A stretch of 16,489 nucleotides of DNA, taken from positions 1 through 16,489 of the forward strand of contig JARKOR010000030.1 in assembly GCA_029975625.1 (NCBI GenBank). Direction: 5' to 3'. The translations under genes and the position numbers were made by a program. Shown one piece after another: positions 6,753 through 16,489 of the stretch. Numbering within the stretch: the stretch's first letter is position 1; each line of letters opens with the position of its first letter. This DNA is from Nanosynbacter sp. (lineage in GTDB: Bacteria; Patescibacteriota; Saccharimonadia; Saccharimonadales; Saccharimonadaceae). The notes under the pieces are model-generated. The model ran no database searches. It was not told the DNA's origin and saw only the letters and a program-made list of their open reading frames with translations.

Positions 6753-8534
6753 TTATAATGTACCTGCGGTCATTTCACGGCGAATGAGGCGTACTTCTTG
6801 ATTAAGTTGACGAGAGCGGAAATAGAGGAATGTCACGATAGCAAGGACGATGCCGCCTACGAGTAGGTTTGCGGTTGGACCAGTGCGTGGTAATTCAGCT
6901 ACGACAACTTGCTCAATAACTTTTGGCGCAGGGCAGTCAACTTGAACTTCTATAGTGGTGCCAAACGTATTAACCATACGACAATCATATGACGTCGGAT
7001 CGCTTGAACCTTGTGGACGAGGTGATATGGTGCTTGCGAGCTGAACGACGTAGGTGCGCTCTTGTTGTTCGCCCGGCGCAAGAGTTATTGTGCCCCACGA
7101 TAAGTCTTTAGTCTGCTCGTTTAGTGTACCTCCTCCACGATCATAGAGGTTGGCATACTCGAGTACATCTTTAATATTATCCGACATGTCGCTATATTCC
7201 GCAGTATCCGTACCCTCGTTTTTAATTGTGATAGTATATTCGATACGGTCGCTTGCACGCGCAGATTCGCGTGTTGCGTCTTGGTTGAGAGTTAGGTTTT
7301 TGGCGGTTTTACTGCGAACGATTTTTGCCGCACATTGTTCGTCTTTAACCCAAAGCGTCGCATCGCCTGGGCATGGCTGGCATTCCGGATCGTTGATAGG
7401 TAGGGCGGAGTTCAGAGGACAGCGGGCGATAGGTTCAACAGTGAAGCTACTTTGACAAGCTTGGGCGGTTTTGTCACCCAGACTAGTACCAACAATGACC
7501 TCTACGGTATAAGCGCCGTCTTTTTCAAGAGTATACTTTAGGGAGTCAGTGGTAGCGACGGACGTGACGACCTTCCTTAAAACTTCTTTGCCGTCTTTGT
7601 CTTTGATAATATACGTATATGATTTGATTGACGCGCCATTCGCCGTGTTGGCGGAAGCTTTGAGCTCAACTTCTGTACGGCTTATTTTGGTAACCGTTAG
7701 ACTACTACACGTGGCAACTGGCGTGGGTTTGGGTTGGCAATCGGCTGGATTTTTGGAGTATTTCCGCGAATCAAAGTCCCGTTCGTCGATTGTTACCATC
7801 TTTTGCTCGCCAATATCACACACTTCGATAGGCTTCTCTTCACAATCTGTACGATCTTTTGAGTATTTCGATGAGTTGAACTCACTTTCTCGAATAGTCA
7901 CAATCTGTCGCGATTTGAGATCGCATACTTTTATTTGTTTATCTTTCTTGGGTCGTGTTTTCATGGATATATTAGCGCAGGCCTTGCTTATGACGAATTG
8001 CTCGCCGCTTGAAGTCGTGCCAATAAACGAAGGGTAGTATGACCCGCCACCATACCTATTGCTTCCGGTGTCAAATGCGGCAAGACTTACTATATATATA
8101 GTTTGACTGCCAACATTCATCTCCGTCTCATTCCATTGTGAACCGCCTCTAGAGATACGGCCCCAGGATAGCCATCCATTGTCTTCGCCGTTGGTACGAG
8201 TGTTAATCTCACCCTCCCGGACATTGGCAAGATTTTCTCTCGTGACGCCTATATGCTCGAGTAAGTCGCGATACCCTTGAGTGTTATTGTCCCATGCGGA
8301 CATAAGTTGAGACTTAGTATGAACACCACCATAAATAAGATCTGAAGAGCTGGCGGCATTTGTTGATTCCGGCGGGGAAAATACAGCAAATGACTGGATA
8401 ACCAAAGCTATCGCAGTCAAAATAAGTCCAATACGTCTCGTCGTTTCCTCTTTCTTTAGTCGTGTCGCATAAAAGCCTAATTCGCTCATGAGCGATGGGC
8501 TAAAAGGTAGATTTGAAACGATTTTTTTGAACAT
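6753..8534 (-). CDS. LPXTG-anchored surface protein with DUF11-like domain and 35-residue tandem repeats
   Basis: A 593-residue predicted cell-wall protein. A basic N-terminus (1-34) leads to a hydrophobic segment (35-52) and a possible cleavage site after TNA (60), typical of exported proteins. Residues 61-190 form an unassigned Gly/Ser/Asn-rich domain. Residues 201-235 and 236-270 are two 35-residue repeats sharing VCD, VTI, KYSK and a final DC, so each is cysteine-bracketed. A PKD/Ig-like segment follows at about 277-367, a Cys-rich linker at 372-401 and a DUF11-like beta-sandwich at about 413-500 (IEYTITIKNEGTDTAEYSD). The C-terminus is a standard sorting signal: LPRTG (548-552), a hydrophobic helix (557-572) and a basic tail. 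A sortase should therefore attach it to the wall; none is encoded here. AAGG seven bases before the ATG supports the start. A role in contact with the host or partner bacterium is inference. Confidence 0.85.
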   Translation of the reverse strand: MFKKIVSNLPFSPSLMSELGFYATRLKKEETTRRIGLILTAIALVIQSFAVFSPPESTNAASSSDLIYGGVHTKSQLMSAWDNNTQGYRDLLEHIGVTRENLANVREGEINTRTNGEDNGWLSWGRISRGGSQWNETEMNVGSQTIYIVSLAAFDTGSNRYGGGSYYPSFIGTTSSGEQFVISKACANISMKTRPKKDKQIKVCDLKSRQIVTIRESEFNSSKYSKDRTDCEEKPIEVCDIGEQKMVTIDERDFDSRKYSKNPADCQPKPTPVATCSSLTVTKISRTEVELKASANTANGASIKSYTYIIKDKDGKEVLRKVVTSVATTDSLKYTLEKDGAYTVEVIVGTSLGDKTAQACQSSFTVEPIARCPLNSALPINDPECQPCPGDATLWVKDEQCAAKIVRSKTAKNLTLNQDATRESARASDRIEYTITIKNEGTDTAEYSDMSDNIKDVLEYANLYDRGGGTLNEQTKDLSWGTITLAPGEQQERTYVVQLASTISPRPQGSSDPTSYDCRMVNTFGTTIEVQVDCPAPKVIEQVVVAELPRTGPTANLLVGGIVLAIVTFLYFRSRQLNQEVRLIRREMTAGTL

Positions 8535-8585
8535 TTTAGAACCTTGTATAATTTTGTTTTATATTACTGTAGTGGTAATGAGCTC

Positions 8586-8615
8586 ATAATAGCATAAGAA
8601 ATATGTTCATGTAAA
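8586..8615 (-). promoter_or_regulatory. Promoter of the LPXTG surface-protein operon
   Basis: On the minus strand, TTTACA (8615-8610) and TATTAT (8591-8586) are separated by 18 bp. The predicted start near 8579 gives a leader of about 45 nt. Its -35 box is only 4 bp from the -35 box of the gyrB promoter on the other strand. Confidence 0.55.
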
Positions 8616-8619
8616 GCCC

Positions 8620-8648
8620 TTGAGTGAACAATTTTTTTGCGGTATAAT
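8620..8648 (+). promoter_or_regulatory. Promoter of the gyrB-gyrA-DUF212 operon
   Basis: TTGAGT (8620-8625), a 17-bp spacer and a perfect TATAAT (8643-8648). The predicted start is near 8655, giving a leader of about 37 nt with a GAGG ribosome site at 8683-8686. Confidence 0.7.
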
Positions 8649-8661
8649 GGAAGAGTTGTAA

Positions 8662-10674
<2,013 letters not shown>

Positions 10675-10676
10675 CC

Positions 10677-13181
10677 ATGGATGATGATAAAAATACGCCT
10701 ATTGAAGGTGAAATAATTATGCCGGAACAAACACATTCAAAAACATTAGAGAATCGTACTGTTGAAGACGTGATGGAAGATAGCTTCCTTCGCTATTCAA
10801 TGAGTGTGATTATTGATCGCGCCCTGCCTGATGTGCGCGACGGTATGAAGCCCGTGCATCGCCGTATTTTGTATACGATGGGCGAGCAAGGCCTGCGTCC
10901 GGGCGGTAAGTTTGCAAAGTCTGCTCGTATTGCAGGCGAAGTGATGGGTAAATATCACCCTCATGGCGACTCGTCTATCTATGACTCAATGGTCCGTTTG
11001 GCCCAAGACTGGGTTATGCGTTACAAATTGGTTGATGGACAGGGTAACTTTGGTTCGATGGACGGCGATCCGGCCGCTGCAAGCCGCTACACGGAGGCTC
11101 GCCTTGGACGAGCGGGCAATGAACTATTAGTTGACCTCGATAAAGATACGGTTGATTTTCGCGATAACTACGACGGGTCAGAGCAAGAACCGTCAGTTCT
11201 CCCTGCGAGACTGCCAAATCTTCTTCTCAATGGGCAGGTCGGTATCGCAGTCGGTATGGCCACCAATATTCCGCCGCATAACCTTGGTGAATTGGTTGAT
11301 GCAACGATTGAGTTAATCGACAATCCCGAGGCCACAATTGATGATCTGTTGAAATATGTTAAGGGTCCGGATTTTCCAACTGGTGCGGTTGTCTATGGCG
11401 GAGCGCCGATGCGTCAGGCATATCAGACTGGGCGGGGGAGTGTTACGATTCGCGCCGTTGCGAATATTGAAGAGACAAAGCGGGGGCGTCACCATATCGT
11501 AGTGACGGAAATGCCATACGCAGTCAACAAGGCAACTCTCATTGAGAAAATAGCGGAACTAGTAAAAGATAAGAAAATCGTAGCAATCAGTGATCTTCGA
11601 GACGAGTCGGCTCGCGGTAAAGTTCGCGTAGTAATTGAGCTAAAAAAGGATGCATACCCAAAGAAAGTCCTGAATCAGCTCTATAAGCTCACGGCACTTC
11701 AGACGACATTTCACTATAACATGCTCGCGCTGATTGACGGCATCCAGCCTCGTATCTTAGGCCTTGGAGAGATTCTTCATGAGTTTATTAAGCACCGGCA
11801 AGTGGTCGTGCGCCGTCGAACTGAGTTTGAGCTGCGGACCGCGAAGGCACGAGCACATATCTTGGAGGGATATAAAATAGCGCTTGACCACATTGATGAA
11901 GTGATTAAGCTGATTCGCGCAAGCAAGACGACCGATATTGCTCAGGCTGGGTTAATGGAGCGCTTTGGCCTCAGCGAGATTCAAGCAAAAGCTATTTTAG
12001 CTATGCAGCTACGTCGATTGACAGGGTTGGAGCGCGAGGCGATTGAGAATGAGCTCAAAGAACTTCTCGCATTAATCGCAAAACTCGAGGCAATTTTGGC
12101 TGATGAGAAGGAAATTCTGCGTATCATCAAAGAAGAATTGCTTGAGATGAAGGAAAAATATGACGATCCTCGACGCAGTCAGATTATCAACCACGAGCTT
12201 GGCAAGTTCTCGGACGAAGAGCTTATACCGGAGGAAGAATCAGTCATTCTGCTAACAAATGAAAACTACATTAAGCGCACGCTTTTGAGTGATTATCGCA
12301 AGCAAAATCGTGGCGGCAAGGGCAAACGCGGCATGACAACGAAGGACGAGGATATTATCGACCAGGTAGTGTCGGCAAGCACGCATGACTATTTGTTGTT
12401 CTTTACAAATAGGGGACGTATCTTCCGTTTGAAGGCATATGAAGTGCCGGCGGCTAGTTTGAGCGCCAAAGGTGTTGCGGCGGTGAACCTATTGCAACTT
12501 CAGCCAGAAGAGAAAATCACAGCGATTATACGGCATGCTAAGGACGCGGATGAGAGCGGCTTCCTGTTTATGGCGACGGTGAAGGGGACGGTCAAAAAGA
12601 CGCCGTTCAAGGACTATGCCAATATTCGCACGAACGGCCTCATCGCGATTAAACTTGATGAAGGTGATGAACTACGTTGGATTCAGAAAACGAGCGGCGA
12701 GCACGATATTATCATCTCGACGTCCGCCGGGCAGGCAATCCGCTTCAACGAAAAAGATGCGCGCCCAATGGGCCGAGCGGCTCGTGGTGTGCGTGGCGTG
12801 CGTCTCCGTCCAAACGATTCAGTTGTCGGTATGGATATTGTGACTCACGACGAACAGACGTTGCTCGTCATTAGCGAGAAGGGCTTTGGTAAGCGTACCA
12901 AGGTAGTTAATTTCGCTAGCCACAAACGAGGTGGTGTGGGCATCAAAGCGGCAGTGGTGACGGCAAAGACGGGTCCGATTATCTCAGTGCAAACTATTGA
13001 GCCAAACATGAAAGAGGCATTGCTTGTTTCGAAGAACGGCCAGACAATTCGTCTCAGTCTTGATGATATTAAACTACTTGGAAGAATGACCCAGGGCGTA
13101 ACAATTATGCGTCTCGGCGGTGGCGATACCGTTTCATCAATTAGCCTCATGGAAGAGGCGGAGAAAAACACGGAGGAATAG
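10677..13181 (+). CDS. gyrA: DNA gyrase subunit A
   Basis: GyrA cuts and rejoins DNA in the gyrase complex. The 834-residue protein has a start region rich in Asp (an alternative in-frame ATG is at codon 15), then the breakage-reunion domain with [23 protein letters not shown] (94-98) and the catalytic Tyr138 in SRYTEARL. In the quinolone region the residues matching E. coli Ser83 and Asp87 are Ser99 and Asp103, so the common resistance changes are absent. The GyrA box QNRGGKG (543-549), with Asn in place of the usual Arg or Lys at its second position, opens the C-terminal DNA-wrapping domain and separates it from ParC. It lies 2 bp behind gyrB with GAGGAG 14 bases upstream of its start, and its own final codons contain the ribosome site of the next gene. 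Confidence 0.97.
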   Translation: MDDDKNTPIEGEIIMPEQTHSKTLENRTVEDVMEDSFLRYSMSVIIDRALPDVRDGMKPVHRRILYTMGEQGLRPGGKFAKSARIAGEVMGKYHPHGDSSIYDSMVRLAQDWVMRYKLVDGQGNFGSMDGDPAAASRYTEARLGRAGNELLVDLDKDTVDFRDNYDGSEQEPSVLPARLPNLLLNGQVGIAVGMATNIPPHNLGELVDATIELIDNPEATIDDLLKYVKGPDFPTGAVVYGGAPMRQAYQTGRGSVTIRAVANIEETKRGRHHIVVTEMPYAVNKATLIEKIAELVKDKKIVAISDLRDESARGKVRVVIELKKDAYPKKVLNQLYKLTALQTTFHYNMLALIDGIQPRILGLGEILHEFIKHRQVVVRRRTEFELRTAKARAHILEGYKIALDHIDEVIKLIRASKTTDIAQAGLMERFGLSEIQAKAILAMQLRRLTGLEREAIENELKELLALIAKLEAILADEKEILRIIKEELLEMKEKYDDPRRSQIINHELGKFSDEELIPEEESVILLTNENYIKRTLLSDYRKQNRGGKGKRGMTTKDEDIIDQVVSASTHDYLLFFTNRGRIFRLKAYEVPAASLSAKGVAAVNLLQLQPEEKITAIIRHAKDADESGFLFMATVKGTVKKTPFKDYANIRTNGLIAIKLDEGDELRWIQKTSGEHDIIISTSAGQAIRFNEKDARPMGRAARGVRGVRLRPNDSVVGMDIVTHDEQTLLVISEKGFGKRTKVVNFASHKRGGVGIKAAVVTAKTGPIISVQTIEPNMKEALLVSKNGQTIRLSLDDIKLLGRMTQGVTIMRLGGGDTVSSISLMEEAEKNTEE

Positions 13182-13185
13182 TACA

Positions 13186-13617
13186 GTGAAATATATCATT
13201 GCGGTAGTTATTGCCTGGGTGGTTGCGCAATGTTTGAAGCATGTAGCACGGCTTATTGGGCGTAATCGACGTATATTCAATGGCACGACGCAACATGGAT
13301 TATTTCTCTCGGGCGGTATGCCGAGTGCACACGCCGCATCAGTGACCGCGCTAACGGTGATGATTGGGTTAGTCGATGGCATAGACGGCGGTCTCTTTGC
13401 GCTATCTCTCTTGTTCTCTTGCGTAGTTATGTATGATGCGGTGATGGTTCGTCTTTCATCTGGCCAGCAAGGGGAGCTTCTAAATCAGCTCGTGAAAGAG
13501 CTACATAGCAAGCTTGGGTTGGTGCGGGTGGCACATGGTCATACCGTGGTTGAGGTGCTTGCCGGGGCGCTATTGGGTGTGGTTGTAGCATTTGTTGTAT
13601 TTTTAACAACAACATAA
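13186..13617 (+). CDS. Divergent PAP2 family (DUF212, YuiD-like) membrane protein
   Basis: A 143-residue membrane protein of the divergent PAP2 family (DUF212), relatives of lipid-phosphate phosphatases whose substrate is mostly unknown. Family marks are SGGMPSAHAASVTALT (42-57), MYDAVMVR (82-89) and GHTVVEVLAGALLG (118-131), the last matching the GHTxxEV family pattern with Val in place of the common Pro. Hydrophobic segments lie near 2-16, 47-63, 68-87 and 121-140. The GTG at 13186 is taken as the start: GGAGG (13172-13176) lies nine bases before it inside the end of gyrA, and the longer frame from 13120 would overlap gyrA by 62 bp with an atypical basic N-terminus. The gap to gyrA is 4 bp, so the two are probably coupled. 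No terminator is visible before the rRNA promoter. Confidence 0.88.
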   Translation: MKYIIAVVIAWVVAQCLKHVARLIGRNRRIFNGTTQHGLFLSGGMPSAHAASVTALTVMIGLVDGIDGGLFALSLLFSCVVMYDAVMVRLSSGQQGELLNQLVKELHSKLGLVRVAHGHTVVEVLAGALLGVVVAFVVFLTTT

Positions 13618-13630
13618 TAGTAATAATCTA

Positions 13631-13659
13631 TTGACCTGGCCGTCATAGTGCGGTATGAT
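13631..13659 (+). promoter_or_regulatory. 16S rRNA promoter
   Basis: TTGACC (13631-13636), a 17-bp spacer and TATGAT (13654-13659), close to the sigma-70 consensus. The predicted start is near 13665, giving a leader of roughly 170 nt before the mature 16S. Confidence 0.75.
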
Positions 13660-13664
13660 GGTCT

Positions 13665-13836
13665 TTAGTCTGGTCGTGAGGTATGCGAGCCTAAAGCGAC
13701 AATTACAGCGGTAATTATGTGGAGCGGGCATGTGTGCGTGACCAGTCTAAATGATCTTTAACAATTTGATTGTGCAAATCATCGTCAGTTTATATATGTA
13801 TTAGAGCCTTTTCATACTTTTTGATAAAAGTGTATT
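13665..13836 (+). promoter_or_regulatory. rRNA leader with boxA-like antitermination site
   Basis: The leader opens with a long-range stem: 13665-13675 (TTAGTCTGGTC) pairs with 13740-13750 at ten of eleven positions and encloses AATTAC/GTAATT (13701-13706/13711-13716). TGATCTTTAACA at 13752-13763 matches the E. coli boxA TGCTCTTTAACA at 11 of 12 positions, and TGATT/AATCA (13768-13772/13778-13782) forms a small hairpin just after it. ACTTTT/AAAAGT (about 13816-13831) forms a hairpin just before the mature 5' end. NusB/NusE-dependent antitermination is expected for such a site; that is inference. Confidence 0.65.
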
Positions 13837-15306
<1,470 letters not shown>

Positions 15307-15475
15307 AGGGAGAGTTATGCCAAAGGTTCGAGAAATCAACCTTTGAAGCTAGGTCGGTCTCGTAAATGTGCCGAGCTTACATATTTACAATAGTCCCTTT
15401 TGGGACGAGACGAAGTTCAACCTTGTTCTAGTACGATATAAATCAGATGGTTTGCGCAATCAAGTTGTTATATTT
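15307..15475 (+). other. 16S rRNA trailer with hairpins
   Basis: This is the non-coding 3' trailer. AAAGGTT/AACCTTT (15322-15328/15338-15344) forms a hairpin, and GTCTCGT (15357-15363) can pair with ACGAGAC (15405-15411), partly competing with an inner GTCCC/GGGAC hairpin (15393-15397/15402-15406). It holds no tRNA or 23S sequence. The structures may guide 3' processing. Confidence 0.5.
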
Positions 15476-15505
15476 AAAATCACCCTCTTTTATGAGGGTG
15501 ATTTT
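15476..15505. terminator. Bidirectional intrinsic terminator after 16S rRNA
   Basis: AAAATCACCCTC (15476-15487) and its perfect 12-base reverse complement (15494-15505) enclose a six-base loop, ending in a T run on both strands. It ends the 16S transcript on the plus strand and can end the convergent small membrane-protein gene on the minus strand, whose stop is 20 bp away. Confidence 0.88.
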
Positions 15506-15524
15506 ATTAATGAAAAAATTATCG

Positions 15525-15761
15525 TTACAGTCCGCCGCCAAACACTGATTTAAATAAAAATCCTAAAATAAATGAGTGAAGGTTTGCCATAATCGCTATG
15601 CCGACACCGCATATAATCATGCCCCACATCTTGACCTTGTCGTAACTCCCAACGCCATAGAGAAAGTTGTTAGCGATTGCTTGATGAAAGATGATAACTA
15701 GTGCGCCTCCGACAAGTACAAGCATGCCGAAGAAAAATGCGCCAATACTAAATTCATACAT
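15525..15761 (-). CDS. Small two-helix membrane protein of unknown function
   Basis: A 78-residue protein (starting MYEFSIGAFF) with hydrophobic segments near residues 8-26 and 46-70 and a short loop (QAIANNFLYGVGSYDKVK) between them. I do not recognise a family. Longer frames exist: the ORF opens at 15851 inside tRNA-Ala and an ATG lies at 15770. A minus-strand TATAAT at 15774-15769 overlaps that second ATG and predicts a transcript start near 15762, so the ATG at 15761 would be read leaderless; no Shine-Dalgarno site precedes any of the candidates. It sits alone between the 16S terminator and the tRNA cluster and faces both in opposite orientation. Confidence 0.65.
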   Translation of the reverse strand: MYEFSIGAFFFGMLVLVGGALVIIFHQAIANNFLYGVGSYDKVKMWGMIICGVGIAIMANLHSFILGFLFKSVFGGGL

Positions 15762-15768
15762 ATTCAGC

Positions 15769-15774
15769 ATTATA
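15769..15774 (-). promoter_or_regulatory. -10 box of the small membrane-protein gene
   Basis: TATAAT on the minus strand, preceded directly by TG. A -35 box 17 bp away (TATGCA) is poor. The predicted start is within a base or two of the ATG at 15761. The box is only 3 bp from the -35 box of the opposing tRNA promoter, so the two promoters overlap sterically. Confidence 0.45.
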
Positions 15775-15777
15775 CAC

Positions 15778-15806
15778 TTGCAGATATGGTTTGCATAGGG
15801 TACAAT
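15778..15806 (+). promoter_or_regulatory. Promoter of the tRNA cluster
   Basis: TTGCAG (15778-15783), a 17-bp spacer and TACAAT (15801-15806). The predicted start near 15813 lies about 32 nt before tRNA-Ala. A small TGTCC/GGACA hairpin follows in the leader. No further promoter or terminator is evident before tRNA-Val, so the three tRNAs and the repeats between them are probably one precursor. Confidence 0.65.
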
Positions 15807-15844
15807 GGGAAATGTCCTAAATAACGGACACGTACTTTTTATGT

Positions 15845-15921
15845 GGGGCAATAGCTCAGTTGGCTAGAGCACCTGCTTTGCAAGCAGGGGGTCCAGGGTT
15901 CGAGTCCCTGTTGCTCCACCA
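15845..15921 (+). tRNA. tRNA-Ala (anticodon TGC)
   Basis: A complete 77-nt cloverleaf: acceptor GGGGCAA/TTGCTCC, D-arm GCTC/GAGC, anticodon stem CCTGC/GCAGG with loop TTTGCAA (TGC), T-stem CAGGG/CCCTG with loop TTCGAGT, and an encoded CCA. The G3-U70 wobble pair that marks alanine tRNAs is present. Confidence 0.97.
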
Positions 15922-15924
15922 TAT

Positions 15925-15960
15925 GGGGTGAAGCAGGCTTATGTCTGCGACACTCCACCA
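15925..15960 (+). other. Mini-helix ending in ACCA, tRNA-like remnant
   Basis: GGGGTG (15925-15930) pairs with CACTCC (15951-15956), and GCAG (15933-15936) with CTGC (15945-15948), leaving a free ACCA tail (15957-15960). It resembles an acceptor arm without D, anticodon or T arms. The bases after it (AAGATA) are the same as those after the CCA of tRNA-Ile. It is probably a decayed or deleted tRNA, but it could yield a short CCA-ended RNA from the precursor. Confidence 0.4.
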
Positions 15961-15980
15961 AGATATATGCGGTACATTGA

Positions 15981-16210
15981 GGGCGATTAGCTCAAGCTGG
16001 GGAGCCTTTAGCGACAGAAATCGCACGGCGCTCCAACCAGCTACGCCAATAGCTTACTCAGAAACATAAGACTATCAAGCGGTAGATTATGGGCGATTAG
16101 CTCAGCTGGGAAGCCTTTAGCGATAGAATTCGCGCGGCGCTCTAACCAGCTACGCCAATAGCTTACTCAGAAACATAAGGCTATCATAAGGCTATCAAGT
16201 GGTAGATTAT
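15981..16210 (+). repeat. Two tandem units containing a 5' tRNA-Ile fragment and an antisense D-arm copy
   Basis: Unit A is 15981-16090 (110 bp) and unit B 16091-16210 (120 bp), about 90% alike. Each opens with GGGCGATTAGCTC(A)AGCTGG, the start of the real tRNA-Ile at 16211, and each, like the tRNA, is preceded by G(C/T)GGTA(G/C)ATT. After about 20 bases both leave the tRNA sequence and later carry GCGCTCTAACCAGCT (16137-16151 in B; one base different in A), the exact reverse complement of the tRNA-Ile D-arm region 16224-16238. AGCTGG and CCAGCT within a unit make a hairpin that encloses a small GCGA/TCGC stem. Unit B has an 11-bp internal duplication (CATAAGGCTAT twice, from 16174), and unit A has one extra base near its start, which together account for the length difference. 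They lack anticodon and T arms, so they are not tRNA genes. Confidence 0.8.
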
Positions 16211-16287
16211 GGGCGATTAGCTCAGCTGGTTAGAGCGCGTCACTGATAATGACGAGGTCGGAGGTTCAAGTCCCTCATCGCCCACCA
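16211..16287 (+). tRNA. tRNA-Ile (anticodon GAT)
   Basis: 77 nt with acceptor GGGCGAT/ATCGCCC, D-arm GCTC/GAGC, anticodon stem CGTCA/TGACG with loop CTGATAA (GAT) and an encoded CCA. The T-stem GGAGG/CCCTC around TTCAAGT contains one A-C mismatch in the middle and one G-U pair, weaker than usual. It is otherwise a normal elongator tRNA-Ile. Confidence 0.93.
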
Positions 16288-16291
16288 AGAT

Positions 16292-16320
16292 AATGAGACA
16301 AACCAGAGGTTTTTCTCATT
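16292..16320 (+). other. Hairpin between tRNA-Ile and tRNA-Val
   Basis: AATGAGA (16292-16298) pairs with TCTCATT (16314-16320), and AAACC (16300-16304) with GGTTT (16308-16312), with one C-T mismatch and a three-base loop. No T run follows, so it is more likely a processing structure than a terminator. Confidence 0.45.
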
Positions 16321-16377
16321 GCGCGGTGCGACGGAGTAATTCGTCGAGACCGGCTGCTCTTTTCCGAGCAACGATAC

Positions 16378-16454
16378 GGGCGCTTAGCTCAGTTGGCTAG
16401 AGCATCTCGTTTACACCGAGAGGGTCGGGGGTTCGAGCCCCTCAGCGCCCACCA
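16378..16454 (+). tRNA. tRNA-Val (anticodon TAC)
   Basis: 77 nt with acceptor GGGCGCT/AGCGCCC, D-arm GCTC/GAGC, anticodon stem TCTCG/CGAGA with loop TTTACAC (TAC), T-stem GGGGG/CCCTC (one G-U) with loop TTCGAGC, and an encoded CCA. It is the last member of the cluster. Confidence 0.96.
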
Positions 16455-16461
16455 AGAAAAG

Positions 16462-16489
16462 ACCATCCCATTCAGGGTGGTTTTTTCTT
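16462..16489 (+). terminator. Intrinsic terminator of the tRNA cluster
   Basis: ACCA(T)CCC pairs with GGGTGGT with one bulged T around a short ATTCA loop, followed directly by a T run that continues to the end of the window. Confidence 0.82.

Noticed and set aside
10677..13181. Topoisomerase IV subunit A (parC)
   Set aside because: A QNRGGKG GyrA box and direct coupling to gyrB favour gyrase.
16050..16160. A tRNA on the minus strand (the reverse complement reads like a D-arm with TAGCTGGTTAGAGCG)
   Set aside because: The D-stem is disrupted and no T-arm or acceptor pairing can be drawn.
15981..16210. Two additional tRNA-Ile genes or pseudogene calls on the plus strand
   Set aside because: Only the first 19 or so bases match; anticodon arm, T-arm and CCA are lacking, so they are listed as repeats.
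15981..16210. CRISPR array
   Set aside because: Only two long, imperfect tandem units and no short constant repeat with unique spacers; no cas genes.

Overview
The window is a piece of a Candidatus Saccharibacteria (TM7, Patescibacteria/CPR) chromosome. The 16S rRNA gene shows this best: positions 14702-14722 match, as I recall it, the TM7-specific 910R signature (CATAAAGG followed by AATTGACGGGGAC), and E. coli position 912 is U instead of C, the classic TM7 anomaly. Gene content and protein style agree: a one-copy-style gyrBA cluster, a stand-alone VirD4-like ATPase, and an LPXTG surface protein with the signal segment I associate with this phylum. The exact species cannot be read from the sequence.

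Layout. 1-1125 is the 3' part of recJ, which runs off the left edge. 1126-2462 has no convincing gene. It holds a 130-nt inverted-repeat element right after the recJ stop, a 28-bp palindrome, a near-consensus promoter (1993-2021) and about 400 nt of hairpin-rich sequence downstream of that promoter, a candidate unrecognised ncRNA. 2463-6161 is a plus-strand set of three: a four-helix membrane protein, a proline-rich protein and a 950-residue membrane-anchored VirD4/TraD-like ATPase. Tail-to-tail with it, with no spacer, is a minus-strand pair (8534 down to 6162): an LPXTG-anchored surface protein and a two-helix membrane protein. A back-to-back promoter region separates that pair from gyrB-gyrA-DUF212 (8692-13617).

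The right end carries the translation RNA genes. A strong promoter, a boxA-like antitermination site and a structured leader precede the 16S rRNA gene (about 13837-15306). It is followed by a perfect 12-bp intrinsic terminator instead of 23S rRNA, so the rRNA genes appear unlinked. A small membrane protein on the minus strand lies between that terminator and a tRNA-Ala, tRNA-Ile, tRNA-Val cluster ending in a terminator.

The most unusual part is 15922-16210, between tRNA-Ala and tRNA-Ile. It contains a 36-nt mini-helix ending in ACCA, then two tandem copies (110 and 120 bp) of a unit that starts with the first 19 or so bases of tRNA-Ile and then carries a 15-nt antisense copy of the tRNA-Ile D-arm. 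I do not recognise this arrangement. Several genes also appear to have promoters whose start point falls at the ATG, suggesting leaderless mRNAs.
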